DNA of 17,335 bases from CAZBQC01 sp964494015 (GTDB lineage Bacteria; Bacillota_I; Bacilli_A; RF39; UBA660): assembly GCA_964494015.1 (NCBI GenBank), contig CAZBQC010000022.1, forward strand, positions 1 to 17,335. Reading direction: 5' to 3'. Of the stretch, positions 1 to 7,071 are shown piece after piece (position 1 is the first letter of the stretch; each line of letters starts with the position of its first letter). The position numbers and the translations under genes are program-made. The notes beneath the pieces were generated by a model. It searched no databases, was not told where the DNA came from, and was given only the letters and a program-made list of their open reading frames with translations.

Positions 1-116
1 TTTTTTATTTGTTTGTAGGCAGTGATATGATAGGCTTATTGGCAAACGGCTTTTTAGTCAAGCTGTTTGTAAGCCGTATTAATCATATTACTGGGTTCAT
101 GCAAACAAATAAAAAA
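1..116. repeat. Long interrupted hairpin element
   Basis: The stretch folds into one long hairpin. Positions 1-15 pair perfectly with 102-116. Positions 20-31 pair with 82-93 (12 bp, one G-T). Positions 33-38 pair with 70-75, and 43-52 pair with 60-69 (one G-T), around the loop 53-59. The outer arm starts with T-rich and ends with A-rich sequence on both strands, which is the reverse of a Rho-independent terminator. The motif GTTTGTARGC occurs at 11-20 and 65-74. A miniature inverted-repeat element or another folded DNA/RNA element is possible. The left arm starts at the window edge, so the true end is unknown. Confidence 0.6.
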
Positions 117-135
117 ATATCAATTTTCAAAAATA

Positions 136-146
136 TGTGGTATAAT
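136..146 (+). promoter_or_regulatory. Extended -10 promoter for the small transcript
   Basis: The sequence TGTGGTATAAT contains a perfect TATAAT at 141-146 preceded by TGG, an extended -10 (TGnTATAAT). No good -35 is seen. Transcription would start near 152 and meet the terminator at 238-265 without crossing a gene. Confidence 0.5.
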
Positions 147-151
147 CTATT

Positions 152-266
152 TGTAAGTTAATCTTATCACTTAATATTAGTGTTTAAATAGGTATTTTTT
201 TGAGATAACCTATCCAAACGCTCCAATAGAATTTAGTCGAACCATACCGAAATGGTTCGGTTTTTA
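152..266 (+). ncRNA. Candidate small non-coding RNA (about 115 nt)
   Basis: A short transcription unit is bounded by an extended -10 promoter (141-146) and a strong terminator (238-265). No convincing small open frame with a ribosome site lies inside. The transcript can form a short CACT/AGTG hairpin near 169-183 and an ATAGGT/ACCTAT hairpin around 187-213 before the terminator stem. I do not recognise a known riboswitch or RNA family. It could also be a terminated leader of the gene at 336, but that gene has its own good promoter at 274-302, after the terminator. Confidence 0.4.
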
Positions 267-268
267 TT
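238..268 (+). terminator. Rho-independent terminator
   Basis: CGAACCAT (238-245) pairs with ATGGTTCG (252-259) around a 6-nt loop, followed by GTTTTTATT. It ends the candidate small RNA and lies just before the next promoter. Confidence 0.75.
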
Positions 269-273
269 TAAAA

Positions 274-302
274 TTGACAAAAGAATTCATTTGTGATAGG
301 AT
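274..302 (+). promoter_or_regulatory. Sigma-A-type promoter for the gene at 336
   Basis: A perfect -35 TTGACA (274-279), a 17-bp spacer and a -10 TAGGAT (297-302) preceded by TGA (extended -10). The predicted start near 309 gives a short leader holding the AAGGAG ribosome site. Confidence 0.7.
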
Positions 303-335
303 ACATGTCATCTTACTAAAAAGGAGAAAAGGAAA

Positions 336-1133
336 ATGGATTTAATGGAATTATTAATTCTTTGGATGGGATCAGTTTTGACTAGCAAAGTTCTTGACAT
401 TTCTTTAAAACTTAAGTTTGTTAAAGATATTGCCGATCAAGGTTACAAAATAGATTTAAACAGATTAAAAGAATTAAAAGAACAAGGAGAACAAGAAGAG
501 CAATCAAATTCCTACGAAAACAAAATAGAACATTTATCTTTATATCTTCCTATTGTCAACATATTACTCCAATTTAAAAGCTTATTTGAATATATTGATG
601 CTAGACCATTTTTAATAGATGAACTAAGAGTTATGGATTGCATAATACCATTTACTAAGGAAGAAGAAGAAAGTTACAAATTAAAACCAACATGGCTAAA
701 TGCAGTAAAATTAGCTAGCAAGTCTAAAATTGCTAAGAATAAAACTAGCATTTATTATGGTATTTTAACTGATGATGAAGGAAAAAATAAGATATTGTTC
801 AAATTAGAAGATGGTGAGTTTATCATTATCGATTCTAAAGGACCAATATCAAAATTATCATTGGTGGAACAACAAACAATATTAGAGGAACTGAAAGAAA
901 CAATAAAAAATGAAAGAGTAGTCGATTTTAATGCACTTGCAAAGAGAAAAACAAAAGAGCAAGTTACTGAAATAAATAGTGCTGGTGATAAATCACAAGA
1001 AATTGATGATAAGATACAAGAATTACAAGAATTTAAAAATCTTCTTACGGGTCAAAACAGCCAACCAAAAGCCAAAGAAGACAACTTACAAAATAAGGAT
1101 GGAAGAAATTTTACCAAAAAGCCAAAAAACTAA
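336..1133 (+). CDS. Hypothetical protein, possible N-terminal membrane segment
   Basis: I do not recognise this 265-aa protein. Residues about 4-20 are hydrophobic and could be a short membrane anchor or signal-like helix. A charged stretch (about 40-60, many K, E and Q) follows, then a second hydrophobic patch near 66-82 (LSLYLPIVNILLQF). The middle (about 135-175) has a compact beta-rich look with the pattern IYYGILTDDEG then ILFKLEDGEFIIID. The C-terminus from about 205 is strongly charged and low in complexity, probably coiled or disordered. The start has AAGGAG and AAAGGAAA just upstream and sits under a strong promoter at 274-302. It ends on a terminator shared with the convergent gene. 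It appears to be a single-gene unit. No function can be assigned. Confidence 0.8.
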   Translation: MDLMELLILWMGSVLTSKVLDISLKLKFVKDIADQGYKIDLNRLKELKEQGEQEEQSNSYENKIEHLSLYLPIVNILLQFKSLFEYIDARPFLIDELRVMDCIIPFTKEEEESYKLKPTWLNAVKLASKSKIAKNKTSIYYGILTDDEGKNKILFKLEDGEFIIIDSKGPISKLSLVEQQTILEELKETIKNERVVDFNALAKRKTKEQVTEINSAGDKSQEIDDKIQELQEFKNLLTGQNSQPKAKEDNLQNKDGRNFTKKPKN

Positions 1134-1160
1134 AAAGTCAGTAAAAATTACTGCTTTTTT
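1132..1160. terminator. Bidirectional terminator
   Basis: AAAAAG(T)CAGTAA pairs with TTACTGCTTTTTT around an AAA loop, with one bulged T. A-run and T-run arms allow it to end both the plus-strand gene stopping at 1133 and the minus-strand gene stopping at 1180. Confidence 0.7.
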
Positions 1161-1179
1161 AATACCTTAAGATATTTAA

Positions 1180-1695
1180 TTATTTAAAACTAACAACAAA
1201 CCAAATGAATAAACTTTCTTCAGGATAAGATATTTTAAAGACAAATTTATTTTTCTTTATTTTAGCTACCCAAAAGTGAGGATTGTCATGATACATACTT
1301 TCCTCAAGATAAGCAAATAATGGTCCATTTTTATCAACATAAGGATTATCAAAGAATATCTCGCCATCAATTACATATTCATTTATAATATTAGGTTTAT
1401 CAGATAATTTATTCAACATATCTATATCCATCTCGATCATAAAATCAAAAGTAAAAGATTTTTTGTTTTTATCATCCACAATAATTGAAAGATGTATTAA
1501 GGGACTAAAACTTTCCTTTTTTCTTTCACCATCTACATATTCGACATGCATAATTTGATCAAAATAATATTCTAACTTAGCATTATTTAGATCTTCGTTT
1601 TTATAGAAAAAAACATAGTCCTGTACTTCTAACCCTTTTCGAACGATTTTAGAAGGATTAACATTGCCAATTTGAGAGTAGCTTGCTTTCCCCAT
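1180..1695 (-). CDS. Hypothetical protein (171 aa)
   Basis: I do not recognise this family. The protein is soluble-looking, with no membrane segment or signal peptide. It seems rich in beta strands and aromatic residues, with alternating acidic and lysine stretches (for example VDGERKKESFSPLIHLSIIVDD near residues 54-75, and VDKNGPLFAYLEES near 120-133). It starts at ATG 1693-1695 with a weak AAAGGGGAA ribosome site and has an extended -10 promoter (1731-1739). It diverges from the nitrilase-like gene, so the two promoters share a 140-bp intergenic region. It converges with the 265-aa gene on a shared terminator. No conserved catalytic motif was seen and no function is proposed. Confidence 0.75.
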   Translation of the reverse strand: MGKASYSQIGNVNPSKIVRKGLEVQDYVFFYKNEDLNNAKLEYYFDQIMHVEYVDGERKKESFSPLIHLSIIVDDKNKKSFTFDFMIEMDIDMLNKLSDKPNIINEYVIDGEIFFDNPYVDKNGPLFAYLEESMYHDNPHFWVAKIKKNKFVFKISYPEESLFIWFVVSFK

Positions 1696-1730
1696 TTTAA
1701 ATTTCCCCTTTCTGCTTGCTATGTAAATAC

Positions 1731-1739
1731 ATTATATCA
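1731..1739 (-). promoter_or_regulatory. Extended -10 promoter for the 171-aa gene
   Basis: On the minus strand the sequence is TGATATAAT, a perfect extended -10. No clear -35 lies upstream. It is the divergent partner of the promoter at 1781-1809. Confidence 0.5.
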
Positions 1740-1780
1740 CATCAATTAAATATTAAATTTTTTATTGGGATTTTATTTTA

Positions 1781-1809
1781 TTGTAAAATATTTTTATTGA
1801 GTATATAAT
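1781..1809 (+). promoter_or_regulatory. Promoter of the nitrilase-kinase unit
   Basis: TTGTAA (1781-1786), a 17-bp spacer, and a perfect TATAAT (1804-1809). The AGGAGGG ribosome site and ATG at 1836 follow directly. Confidence 0.65.
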
Positions 1810-1835
1810 AAGCAACAAGAACAGGAGGGATTACA

Positions 1836-3206
1836 ATGAAAGTTGGATTATATTTGCAAAACTCTCAAAGTATTTTAGATGCTAAAAAAGAATTTAAAAG
1901 AGTCACGGCTCTCTCTTCTGATAATAACTTCAACTTATTTGTCTGTCCGGAAAATACCTTCTCTATTTATACTGAAAAGCTTTCAATGATTAATCCCTGG
2001 ACTTCTTTTCAAAAGGGAGTTGAAAAAGAACAATATTATGATCTTGCTCAGCAAATTGCCTTTGAAGCTAATTGTCCTATAATTTATGGTCACATTGATC
2101 ACAACAATAAGGGTGAAAGATGTATTTATTCTATTTACTGCAATCCTTGGGCTTCTCACGATGAGACCTCATTTAAAATGTATCTTAAAAATACAGCCAC
2201 TGATCTATCGCCGCTTTCGATAGGAAATTATAGTGACAAAATTAATGATATATTTTTGCCGATAAAACAAAAGGGAATAAATATTGGAATGACAATCTGT
2301 TACGATATTTATCATCCTCTATTTAGTAGAGCTTATGGAGTAGCTGGAATTGATGTTTTAATTAATTCGACTGGTGGCCATGTTGATTATCATAAGTGGA
2401 CTGACTTAGTTCGCGTTAGAGCGATTGAAAATAATTGTTATTCACTTTGTACCATGAGTCATTATGATGAGACAAAGAGAAATTCATCGATGACTTTTGG
2501 ATATAACCCTCAAGGACTAAAATTAGTTTCATTCCCTACTCCTTTATCTTTAAACAGTACTCTTATTACATATGAATTTAATCCTCAGATTAAGGAAACA
2601 GACTTGCAACCAGATGAAAGATTATCGCAAAAACAAAGTATTAATAAGTATCAAGATTTATTTTTATCTAAAGAAATATTTAATTCTGACAAATTAATTA
2701 AAATTAGTGAAGAATTATACCTTCTTCCATCTAAAAAATCTAATATTGTCATCGGAATTGTTAAAAAAGAGGGTATATTTAAACCAGAAGCTGTAGCAAA
2801 ATTAGTTTATTCAAATGAAATTAGTAAAATCGACAATCCACGATTTATTATTATCAATAAATGGGATACAGTCAATAAAAGAATGTATGAAAGTCAATTG
2901 TTAAATTTAATTAGAGTACGAGCCATTGAAAACTATTGTGCCGTGATGCTAGTTAGTAATAACATTCAAGAATGTTATCAAGCTACCGAAAACAAAAAAG
3001 CTCAAAGACTAGAACTTATCGATGGTGGATTTTGGCTTGATCTTAGTCGTTGTAGTGGCCCTAATGCCTTGTGGCAAAATAGAAAATTAATGATGCAGAA
3101 GGATTGGCGAATCAATTATGAACTGTTATTAAAAAGAATTTTAGAAAGTGAAGAAACAACTGTCGATGATAAAAAAATAAAAGCTAAGATTAAAAAAATG
3201 TTATAA
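1836..3206 (+). CDS. Nitrilase-superfamily (carbon-nitrogen hydrolase) protein with degenerate second domain
   Basis: The first half is a nitrilase-fold amidase/nitrilase, a family that cleaves non-peptide C-N bonds with a Glu-Lys-Cys triad. All three are visible: E39 in CPENTF, K118 in MYLKNT, and C155 in MTICYD. The typical later helix WTDLVRVRAIEN (188-199) is present. The protein is 456 aa, while single-domain members are usually about 260-330 aa. Residues about 300-400 seem to repeat the fold: SNIVIGIV aligns with the strand before C155, FIIINKWD with VLINSTGG, and RVRAIEN recurs at 360-366. The catalytic Cys position is Lys (IVKKEG), so the second domain is probably non-catalytic. The start has an AGGAGGG site. 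A kinase gene follows 26 bp later in the same direction, so the two are probably co-transcribed. The substrate is unknown. Confidence 0.8.
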   Translation: MKVGLYLQNSQSILDAKKEFKRVTALSSDNNFNLFVCPENTFSIYTEKLSMINPWTSFQKGVEKEQYYDLAQQIAFEANCPIIYGHIDHNNKGERCIYSIYCNPWASHDETSFKMYLKNTATDLSPLSIGNYSDKINDIFLPIKQKGINIGMTICYDIYHPLFSRAYGVAGIDVLINSTGGHVDYHKWTDLVRVRAIENNCYSLCTMSHYDETKRNSSMTFGYNPQGLKLVSFPTPLSLNSTLITYEFNPQIKETDLQPDERLSQKQSINKYQDLFLSKEIFNSDKLIKISEELYLLPSKKSNIVIGIVKKEGIFKPEAVAKLVYSNEISKIDNPRFIIINKWDTVNKRMYESQLLNLIRVRAIENYCAVMLVSNNIQECYQATENKKAQRLELIDGGFWLDLSRCSGPNALWQNRKLMMQKDWRINYELLLKRILESEETTVDDKKIKAKIKKML

Positions 3207-3232
3207 TATGTTTATAGTGTAGGTGTTAAGTT

Positions 3233-4066
3233 ATGATTGAATATTTTAAAAAAACTGGTAAAAAAAATAGACTTTCAGAAATAGAAAAAAGTTATTTTGA
3301 GAGTCAATTAGGAAATGAATATAAAATTAAAGAACAAATTGGTACTAGTGGTGCTAGAACTTCAGTATATCTAGTTCACAATGTCAAGAATGAATCTTTT
3401 GTTTTAAAAATGGCGAATGATTGCAAAGATAATGATTGGGTCATTTTGCAGAAAGAAAGTTATGATATAAGAGATTTAATCTTAAAAAATTACACTGGCA
3501 ATGTTTTTATTCCCAAAGTAATTACTATGGGAAACAATTATATTTTGGAACAATATGCCGGCATTGAATTTACTGAAGAAGTATATGAGACATTATCTAA
3601 TGATCAAAAAGAATCTGTAAGTAGAGAAATTGCTAAATTTTTAAATTATCTACACCAAAAACAATTTATTAATAAAATTTCAGAATTACAACAATGCTTA
3701 GAGCCAAAATTAAGAGATGTTTTTCAATATTTTTCAAGCATTCTTAATGAAGATGACAAAAAAGAAATGGCAAACAAAATTGAAAATTTCGAAAACCGTG
3801 ATTTGAGTGACGAAATTACTGCCATGACCCATGGAGACTTAAGATCTCAAAATGTTCTATATAATTCTTTGACAGATCAAATATCAATTATTGATTTTGA
3901 AAGTATTAGAACTAGAAATATTTACCATGACTTTGTTCCCTTTGCTGCTGGCTCTTTCGGAATGTCTTATGACTTTCTAAAAAGAATCGTTATAAACTAT
4001 AATAATTTAGAAAAAGAATACTCCTTATCCATCGATCTAAAAAAGGTTAAGTTTTTCGTGAATTAG
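3233..4066 (+). CDS. APH/choline-kinase-like small-molecule kinase, frameshifted at the C-terminus
   Basis: This belongs to the aminoglycoside phosphotransferase/choline kinase superfamily, ATP-dependent kinases of small molecules. Visible features are a glycine-containing loop IGTSGARTSVYLV near residues 37-49, a VLKMA strand with the probable ATP-binding Lys near 60, the catalytic HGDLRSQNVLY at 200-210 (D202, N207), and the metal-binding IIDFE at 219-223. The frame stops after 277 codons, but the next frame, entered at the T run 4052-4056, stays open for 50 more codons to 4209 and looks coding. One added T would give a protein of about 325 aa. ATG 3233 has an AGGTG site. It lies 26 bp after the nitrilase-like gene. 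A nucleotidyltransferase-like role is unlikely given HGD...DFE. Substrate unknown. Confidence 0.75.
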   Translation: MIEYFKKTGKKNRLSEIEKSYFESQLGNEYKIKEQIGTSGARTSVYLVHNVKNESFVLKMANDCKDNDWVILQKESYDIRDLILKNYTGNVFIPKVITMGNNYILEQYAGIEFTEEVYETLSNDQKESVSREIAKFLNYLHQKQFINKISELQQCLEPKLRDVFQYFSSILNEDDKKEMANKIENFENRDLSDEITAMTHGDLRSQNVLYNSLTDQISIIDFESIRTRNIYHDFVPFAAGSFGMSYDFLKRIVINYNNLEKEYSLSIDLKKVKFFVN

Positions 4067-4209
4067 GTGTTTTCCATGAATATGGAAGATGTGCTATGCG
4101 AAAGGAAAGATCTTATAAGTATCTAAAAAATATTTATTACAAACGTTTAAAACCACAAATGATCAAAATTAACCATTATTTTGGCGATGACAAAAAAATT
4201 AAAATGTAA
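4057..4209 (+). pseudogene. Displaced C-terminal part of the kinase
   Basis: From CGT at 4057 the reading frame runs 50 codons to TAA at 4207-4209 and encodes RELGVFHEYGRC and then a Lys/Tyr-rich helical tail (SYKYLKNIYYKRLK). It has no start or ribosome site of its own and begins exactly where the kinase frame fails, in the run of five T residues. It is read as the lost end of the same gene: KKVKFF would continue into RELG if the run held six T. A real mutation, a sequencing or assembly error, or (less likely) ribosomal slippage could explain it. Confidence 0.65.
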
Positions 4210-4245
4210 TATTTTCAATGTTAAATTAATATCCAGTTCACAACT

Positions 4246-4272
4246 AATAAAAAGACAAGAAATGAATTGTCT
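4246..4272 (-). terminator. Terminator of the minus-strand membrane-protein pair
   Basis: On the minus strand AGACAA pairs with TTGTCT (plus positions 67-72 and 53-58 of block 4200) around an 8-nt loop, followed by TTTTATT. It lies 27 bp beyond the stop of the gene ending at 4299. Confidence 0.6.
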
Positions 4273-4298
4273 CCTATCATTTAAATACTGCCTATGTC

Positions 4299-4715
4299 TT
4301 AAAATTTCTTTCTTTTACCTGTCTGATTCAGTAAATTATATAACAAGACACCAACATACATTGTAGATATATATACTAAATTATAATCAATAAACAGACC
4401 ACTAGTTGATGAACTGTAATAGGTAACATCATTAGCTGATCCGAGAGGTATCATGACATCAAACTTATCTCTTAATAATATGATTAAGACGATTATATTG
4501 ACAAACAGGAACATGAAATTATATTTTTCATCTTCGATGATTTTATTCTTTCTAATCACTTGAATGATACTTATAATCAAAAGAAGTGAGACAACTATTA
4601 AACAAAGCACCAACTTCATAAAACTGAAATCTGTAAATGATGCATAATTACTAAATAACATCAGAAAATTAACTAAAAACAAAGCATAACTAATAATTCT
4701 AAATGTTTTATGCAT
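4299..4715 (-). CDS. Small integral membrane protein, unknown
   Basis: The 138-aa product is mostly hydrophobic, with four likely membrane helices at about 6-24, 31-52, 64-80 and 105-127, and a basic C-terminal end (GKRKKF). I recognise no family. The frame can be extended to a GTG at 4724, but ATG 4715 is preferred because GTGATC, a match to the 3' part of the Shine-Dalgarno sequence, lies just upstream. It overlaps the end of the upstream gene by 8 bp, which suggests translational coupling with that 214-aa membrane-anchored protein. The loop between helices 3 and 4 (residues about 84-104, rich in Ser, Asp and Tyr) would be the main extramembrane part. The two probably act together, but no role is seen. 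Confidence 0.7.
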   Translation of the reverse strand: MHKTFRIISYALFLVNFLMLFSNYASFTDFSFMKLVLCLIVVSLLLIISIIQVIRKNKIIEDEKYNFMFLFVNIIVLIILLRDKFDVMIPLGSANDVTYYSSSTSGLFIDYNLVYISTMYVGVLLYNLLNQTGKRKKF

Positions 4716-5352
4716 TCTGATCACGACCTATCTTTAAAACTAAATCAGCCAAATAATTTTCTTGAACTATATAATTATCAAATCTATAGATCCGTGAAAT
4801 TATTTTACGATTAGTCGGTTCAATTATATTGCTACTAAATAAATCTAAGGTATGATATCTGTAGGATTGAAAAACTTCTTGTACGAGAGCTTCACTATTA
4901 TAAGCAGAACTGACAAAATTTGATTGATAAACTTTGACATAACTACTAAGGGACTGATCATATTTAGATAATATATTTAAAGTAGAAATGTTTTGACTTA
5001 TATTTAGATTGATTCTTAAATCTAACTCTAACAAATCTTTAAAATATATTTTTCTAACACCCTTATAACTCAATAAAACGTTGGCTCTGATGTTTTCTAG
5101 AATAGTCGAAAAATTGTCGTTGATAATTGCTAGCTCATCCTCGGTAAACATCTTACTACCAAGTTCTGATATTTCTTTAACTTTAGTATCTAACTCTTCA
5201 ATATTCTTATCGATGTTAGAAATAGGCTGATTATCAAAATTGAATACTTCATAATGATTTAAATAAATAATATGTAGAACATTGGCTACTGCTAGATAAC
5301 TGCAAAGACAGATAACTATTCCATAAATAAAGTTGGATAAAATATTTCTCAA
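4708..5352 (-). CDS. Membrane-anchored protein with extracytoplasmic helical domain, unknown
   Basis: The 214-aa protein begins at TTG 5352, which has a strong AGGAGGGG ribosome site 9 nt upstream. One uncleaved-looking membrane helix spans about residues 8-30 (FIYGIVICLCSYLAVANVL). The remainder looks alpha-helical, amphipathic and largely charged or polar, including a stretch near 48-68 (NIEELDTKVKEISELGSK) that could be a coiled coil. This would place a helical domain outside the cytoplasm, similar in layout to sensor ectodomains, but no HAMP, kinase or chemotaxis domain follows. It is the first gene of a two-gene unit with the 138-aa membrane protein. Family not recognised. Confidence 0.7.
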   Translation of the reverse strand: MRNILSNFIYGIVICLCSYLAVANVLHIIYLNHYEVFNFDNQPISNIDKNIEELDTKVKEISELGSKMFTEDELAIINDNFSTILENIRANVLLSYKGVRKIYFKDLLELDLRINLNISQNISTLNILSKYDQSLSSYVKVYQSNFVSSAYNSEALVQEVFQSYRYHTLDLFSSNIIEPTNRKIISRIYRFDNYIVQENYLADLVLKIGRDQNA

Positions 5353-5498
5353 AGCTTATCCCCTCCTATTATAAGGATAGCATAAATCAAAAGAAAAATA
5401 AAGGGTTCTTAACTCATAATTTTTAAGATGCCTTACAGATAAAAATTTAGAAAAATTAAAAATTTGAGACAATAATTACCAAAATCGGATGTACATAA

Positions 5499-5527
5499 TG
5501 GACATAATTTTAATTATATGTTATTAT
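5499..5527 (+). promoter_or_regulatory. Promoter for the gene at 5555
   Basis: TGGACA (5499-5504), a 17-bp spacer, and TATTAT (5522-5527). Predicted start near 5534. Its position over the longer possible frame from 5489 supports the internal start at 5555. Confidence 0.6.
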
Positions 5528-5554
5528 AACGAATTAAGAGAAGGAGGAATTTTA

Positions 5555-6190
5555 ATGGAAACAATTTATACACTTAATAATGGAAAAAAAGTATTGGTTT
5601 CTTGGAAAGAATATACCCAACCAGGAGACATCTTTGCTAGATATCATGAGCTTAGAGAGGATGGATCTTATTGTAATCCAACATCTAGAAGGATTAAGCT
5701 TCAAAAAGAGAGAAAAACCAATCGAATTTATTTTGTTATGAATGGCGAAAAAAAGTATGTTGATGAATTCGATTATGACCCAGTCGATACATTAATTGAA
5801 AGAATAAATAACTCAAAAAGTACTGATGATTTAAAGGATTGCGAAATATTGGCAACATTCTTAAAAGATACAGATAATGTCGGCTTGATATTACAACTAG
5901 TAGCATGCTCTTGGATACTTGAAGATGGGCAGTTGATACCTCTATGTCCAAAGCATGTATATAGTGATCCAATGCTTTGTGTACCAACTGAAAGAAATTA
6001 CAAAAAAAGAAATTGGTATGAAGCTATAACTCTTGAACCTGAAAACAGGGAACTACGAAATCGTTTTTTGGAGGATAATTATCTTTTTAAAGATTTTTGT
6101 TTACAATTAAGAGACGGCATCATAAAACTAGTGAACAAAAATAAATATAAAGATGAAAATAATTCTAAAGTATTAAGAAAGATAAGATGA
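5555..6190 (+). CDS. Hypothetical protein (211 aa)
   Basis: I do not recognise this protein. It is soluble-looking. The N-terminal 75 residues seem beta-rich (TIYTLNNGKKVLVSWKEY, then DIFARYHELREDGSY and NRIYFVMNGEKKYV). A helical middle follows (about 82-130), then a Cys/Pro-containing loop (LIPLCPKHVYSDPMLCVP near 134-151) and a helical basic C-terminus. The start at ATG 5555 has a near-perfect AAGGAGGA site 7 nt upstream. A longer in-frame ATG at 5489 lies upstream of the promoter and is rejected. The stop is TGA, evidence for the standard code in this organism. It is a single-gene unit, ending on a strong terminator shared with the convergent ABC permease. No function is proposed. Confidence 0.75.
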   Translation: METIYTLNNGKKVLVSWKEYTQPGDIFARYHELREDGSYCNPTSRRIKLQKERKTNRIYFVMNGEKKYVDEFDYDPVDTLIERINNSKSTDDLKDCEILATFLKDTDNVGLILQLVACSWILEDGQLIPLCPKHVYSDPMLCVPTERNYKKRNWYEAITLEPENRELRNRFLEDNYLFKDFCLQLRDGIIKLVNKNKYKDENNSKVLRKIR

Positions 6191-6216
6191 AGGTTTTAAG
6201 AAACTTTCATCTTTTT
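6185..6216. terminator. Bidirectional terminator
   Basis: AGATGAAGGTTT (6185-6196) pairs with AAACTTTCATCT (6201-6212) around TAAG, a 12-bp stem with one G-T, followed by TTTTT on the plus strand. It overlaps the stops of both the plus gene (6190) and the minus permease gene (6196). Confidence 0.75.
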
Positions 6217-7071
6217 AAATCTAATAATGTTCATGATGGCAAATAAGACGATGCTACCAACTAAGTACAAAATCATAAAATTAACACTTAATTCATAATT
6301 GCCAAAATATAAAGTAACTCCCTGCATCTTGTAGTAATCATTCAATTGACTGGAAGCACTTTTAAATACTTGTTCTGAAGGAACTTCTAAAAATATCTTT
6401 CTTAAGAGCGAGGCTCCTTGCGAGACTGGAATAATATTAGAAATGATTTGAATCCCTTTAGGCATAATTCCCATTGGAATATAGGCACCGGTTAAAAAAC
6501 CAATCATCGTACCAACGATTGTTGACACTAATCCAAGTGTTTGCTCATTCTTTAAGAAGGAGACAATAAATAGCATCAAGAGTGAAGATGATATGACACA
6601 CAAGATAATTACTCCAATCACTTTGATTAATTCTATTGCACTTAATAGGCTTCCTCCTGAAGAAAGAATATAAACTTCAGCTATGGCAAGCAAAGATAAG
6701 GATATCACTAAAGCAATAATTAACGTCGATAAAATATAGGATAAAAATATTTTGTTACGATTAATGGGAGCGACTAAAAAATCATCAAGGGCATGACTTT
6801 GACGATCAGCCACAATTCTTCCCAAGGCCCCAAGTGAAAGTGTCACCGTTGAAACAGCAATAAGACCAGCCATAACCCAGGAATTTACTAATGGTTTTAT
6901 CCCCTCCACACCTTTAGCAACACTTTCAATATTCTTAACCTGTAAATCTGATAAGAATAAGACGTATAAACCTAAAATGATAATCACTGAAAGAAATGAG
7001 AAAAAGACTTCTGATTTACTTCTAAAAAACATTAATAAGTTTCTTTTTACCAAGCTAAACAATAAATTCAT
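6196..7071 (-). CDS. ABC-2 type transporter permease
   Basis: This is the membrane subunit of an ABC-2 family exporter, partner of the ATPase encoded just upstream. The 291-aa protein has a basic cytoplasmic N-terminus (LVKRNLLMFFRSKSEVFF), a first helix at about 22-41, a long extracytoplasmic loop (about 42-65), and five further hydrophobic helices including segments with ALGRIVADRQSHALDDFLVAPINR between helices 2 and 3 and a GAYIPMGIMP loop, both typical of the DrrB/NodJ-like class. Start: ATG 7071 has AGGTGA 5 nt upstream; the longer frame uses GTG 7080. It overlaps the ATPase gene by 17 bp. Exporters of this class move drugs, antibiotics or lipids; the substrate cannot be told from sequence. 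Confidence 0.88.
   Translation of the reverse strand: MNLLFSLVKRNLLMFFRSKSEVFFSFLSVIIILGLYVLFLSDLQVKNIESVAKGVEGIKPLVNSWVMAGLIAVSTVTLSLGALGRIVADRQSHALDDFLVAPINRNKIFLSYILSTLIIALVISLSLLAIAEVYILSSGGSLLSAIELIKVIGVIILCVISSSLLMLFIVSFLKNEQTLGLVSTIVGTMIGFLTGAYIPMGIMPKGIQIISNIIPVSQGASLLRKIFLEVPSEQVFKSASSQLNDYYKMQGVTLYFGNYELSVNFMILYLVGSIVLFAIMNIIRFKKMKVS

Noticed and set aside
979..1170. Open frame overlapping the end of the 265-aa gene
   Set aside because: Different frame within a lysine-rich tail that also runs through the terminator; no ribosome site.
4045..4066. Programmed -1 ribosomal frameshift in the kinase gene
   Set aside because: The site reads AAG TTT TTC, which is a poor slippery heptamer (G before the T run), and no strong downstream stem was seen. 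A one-base loss in the T run is simpler.
5736..5987. Minus-strand open frame within the 211-aa gene
   Set aside because: His/Leu-rich translation typical of an antisense shadow, no ribosome site, and the plus-strand gene has a promoter, ribosome site and terminator.
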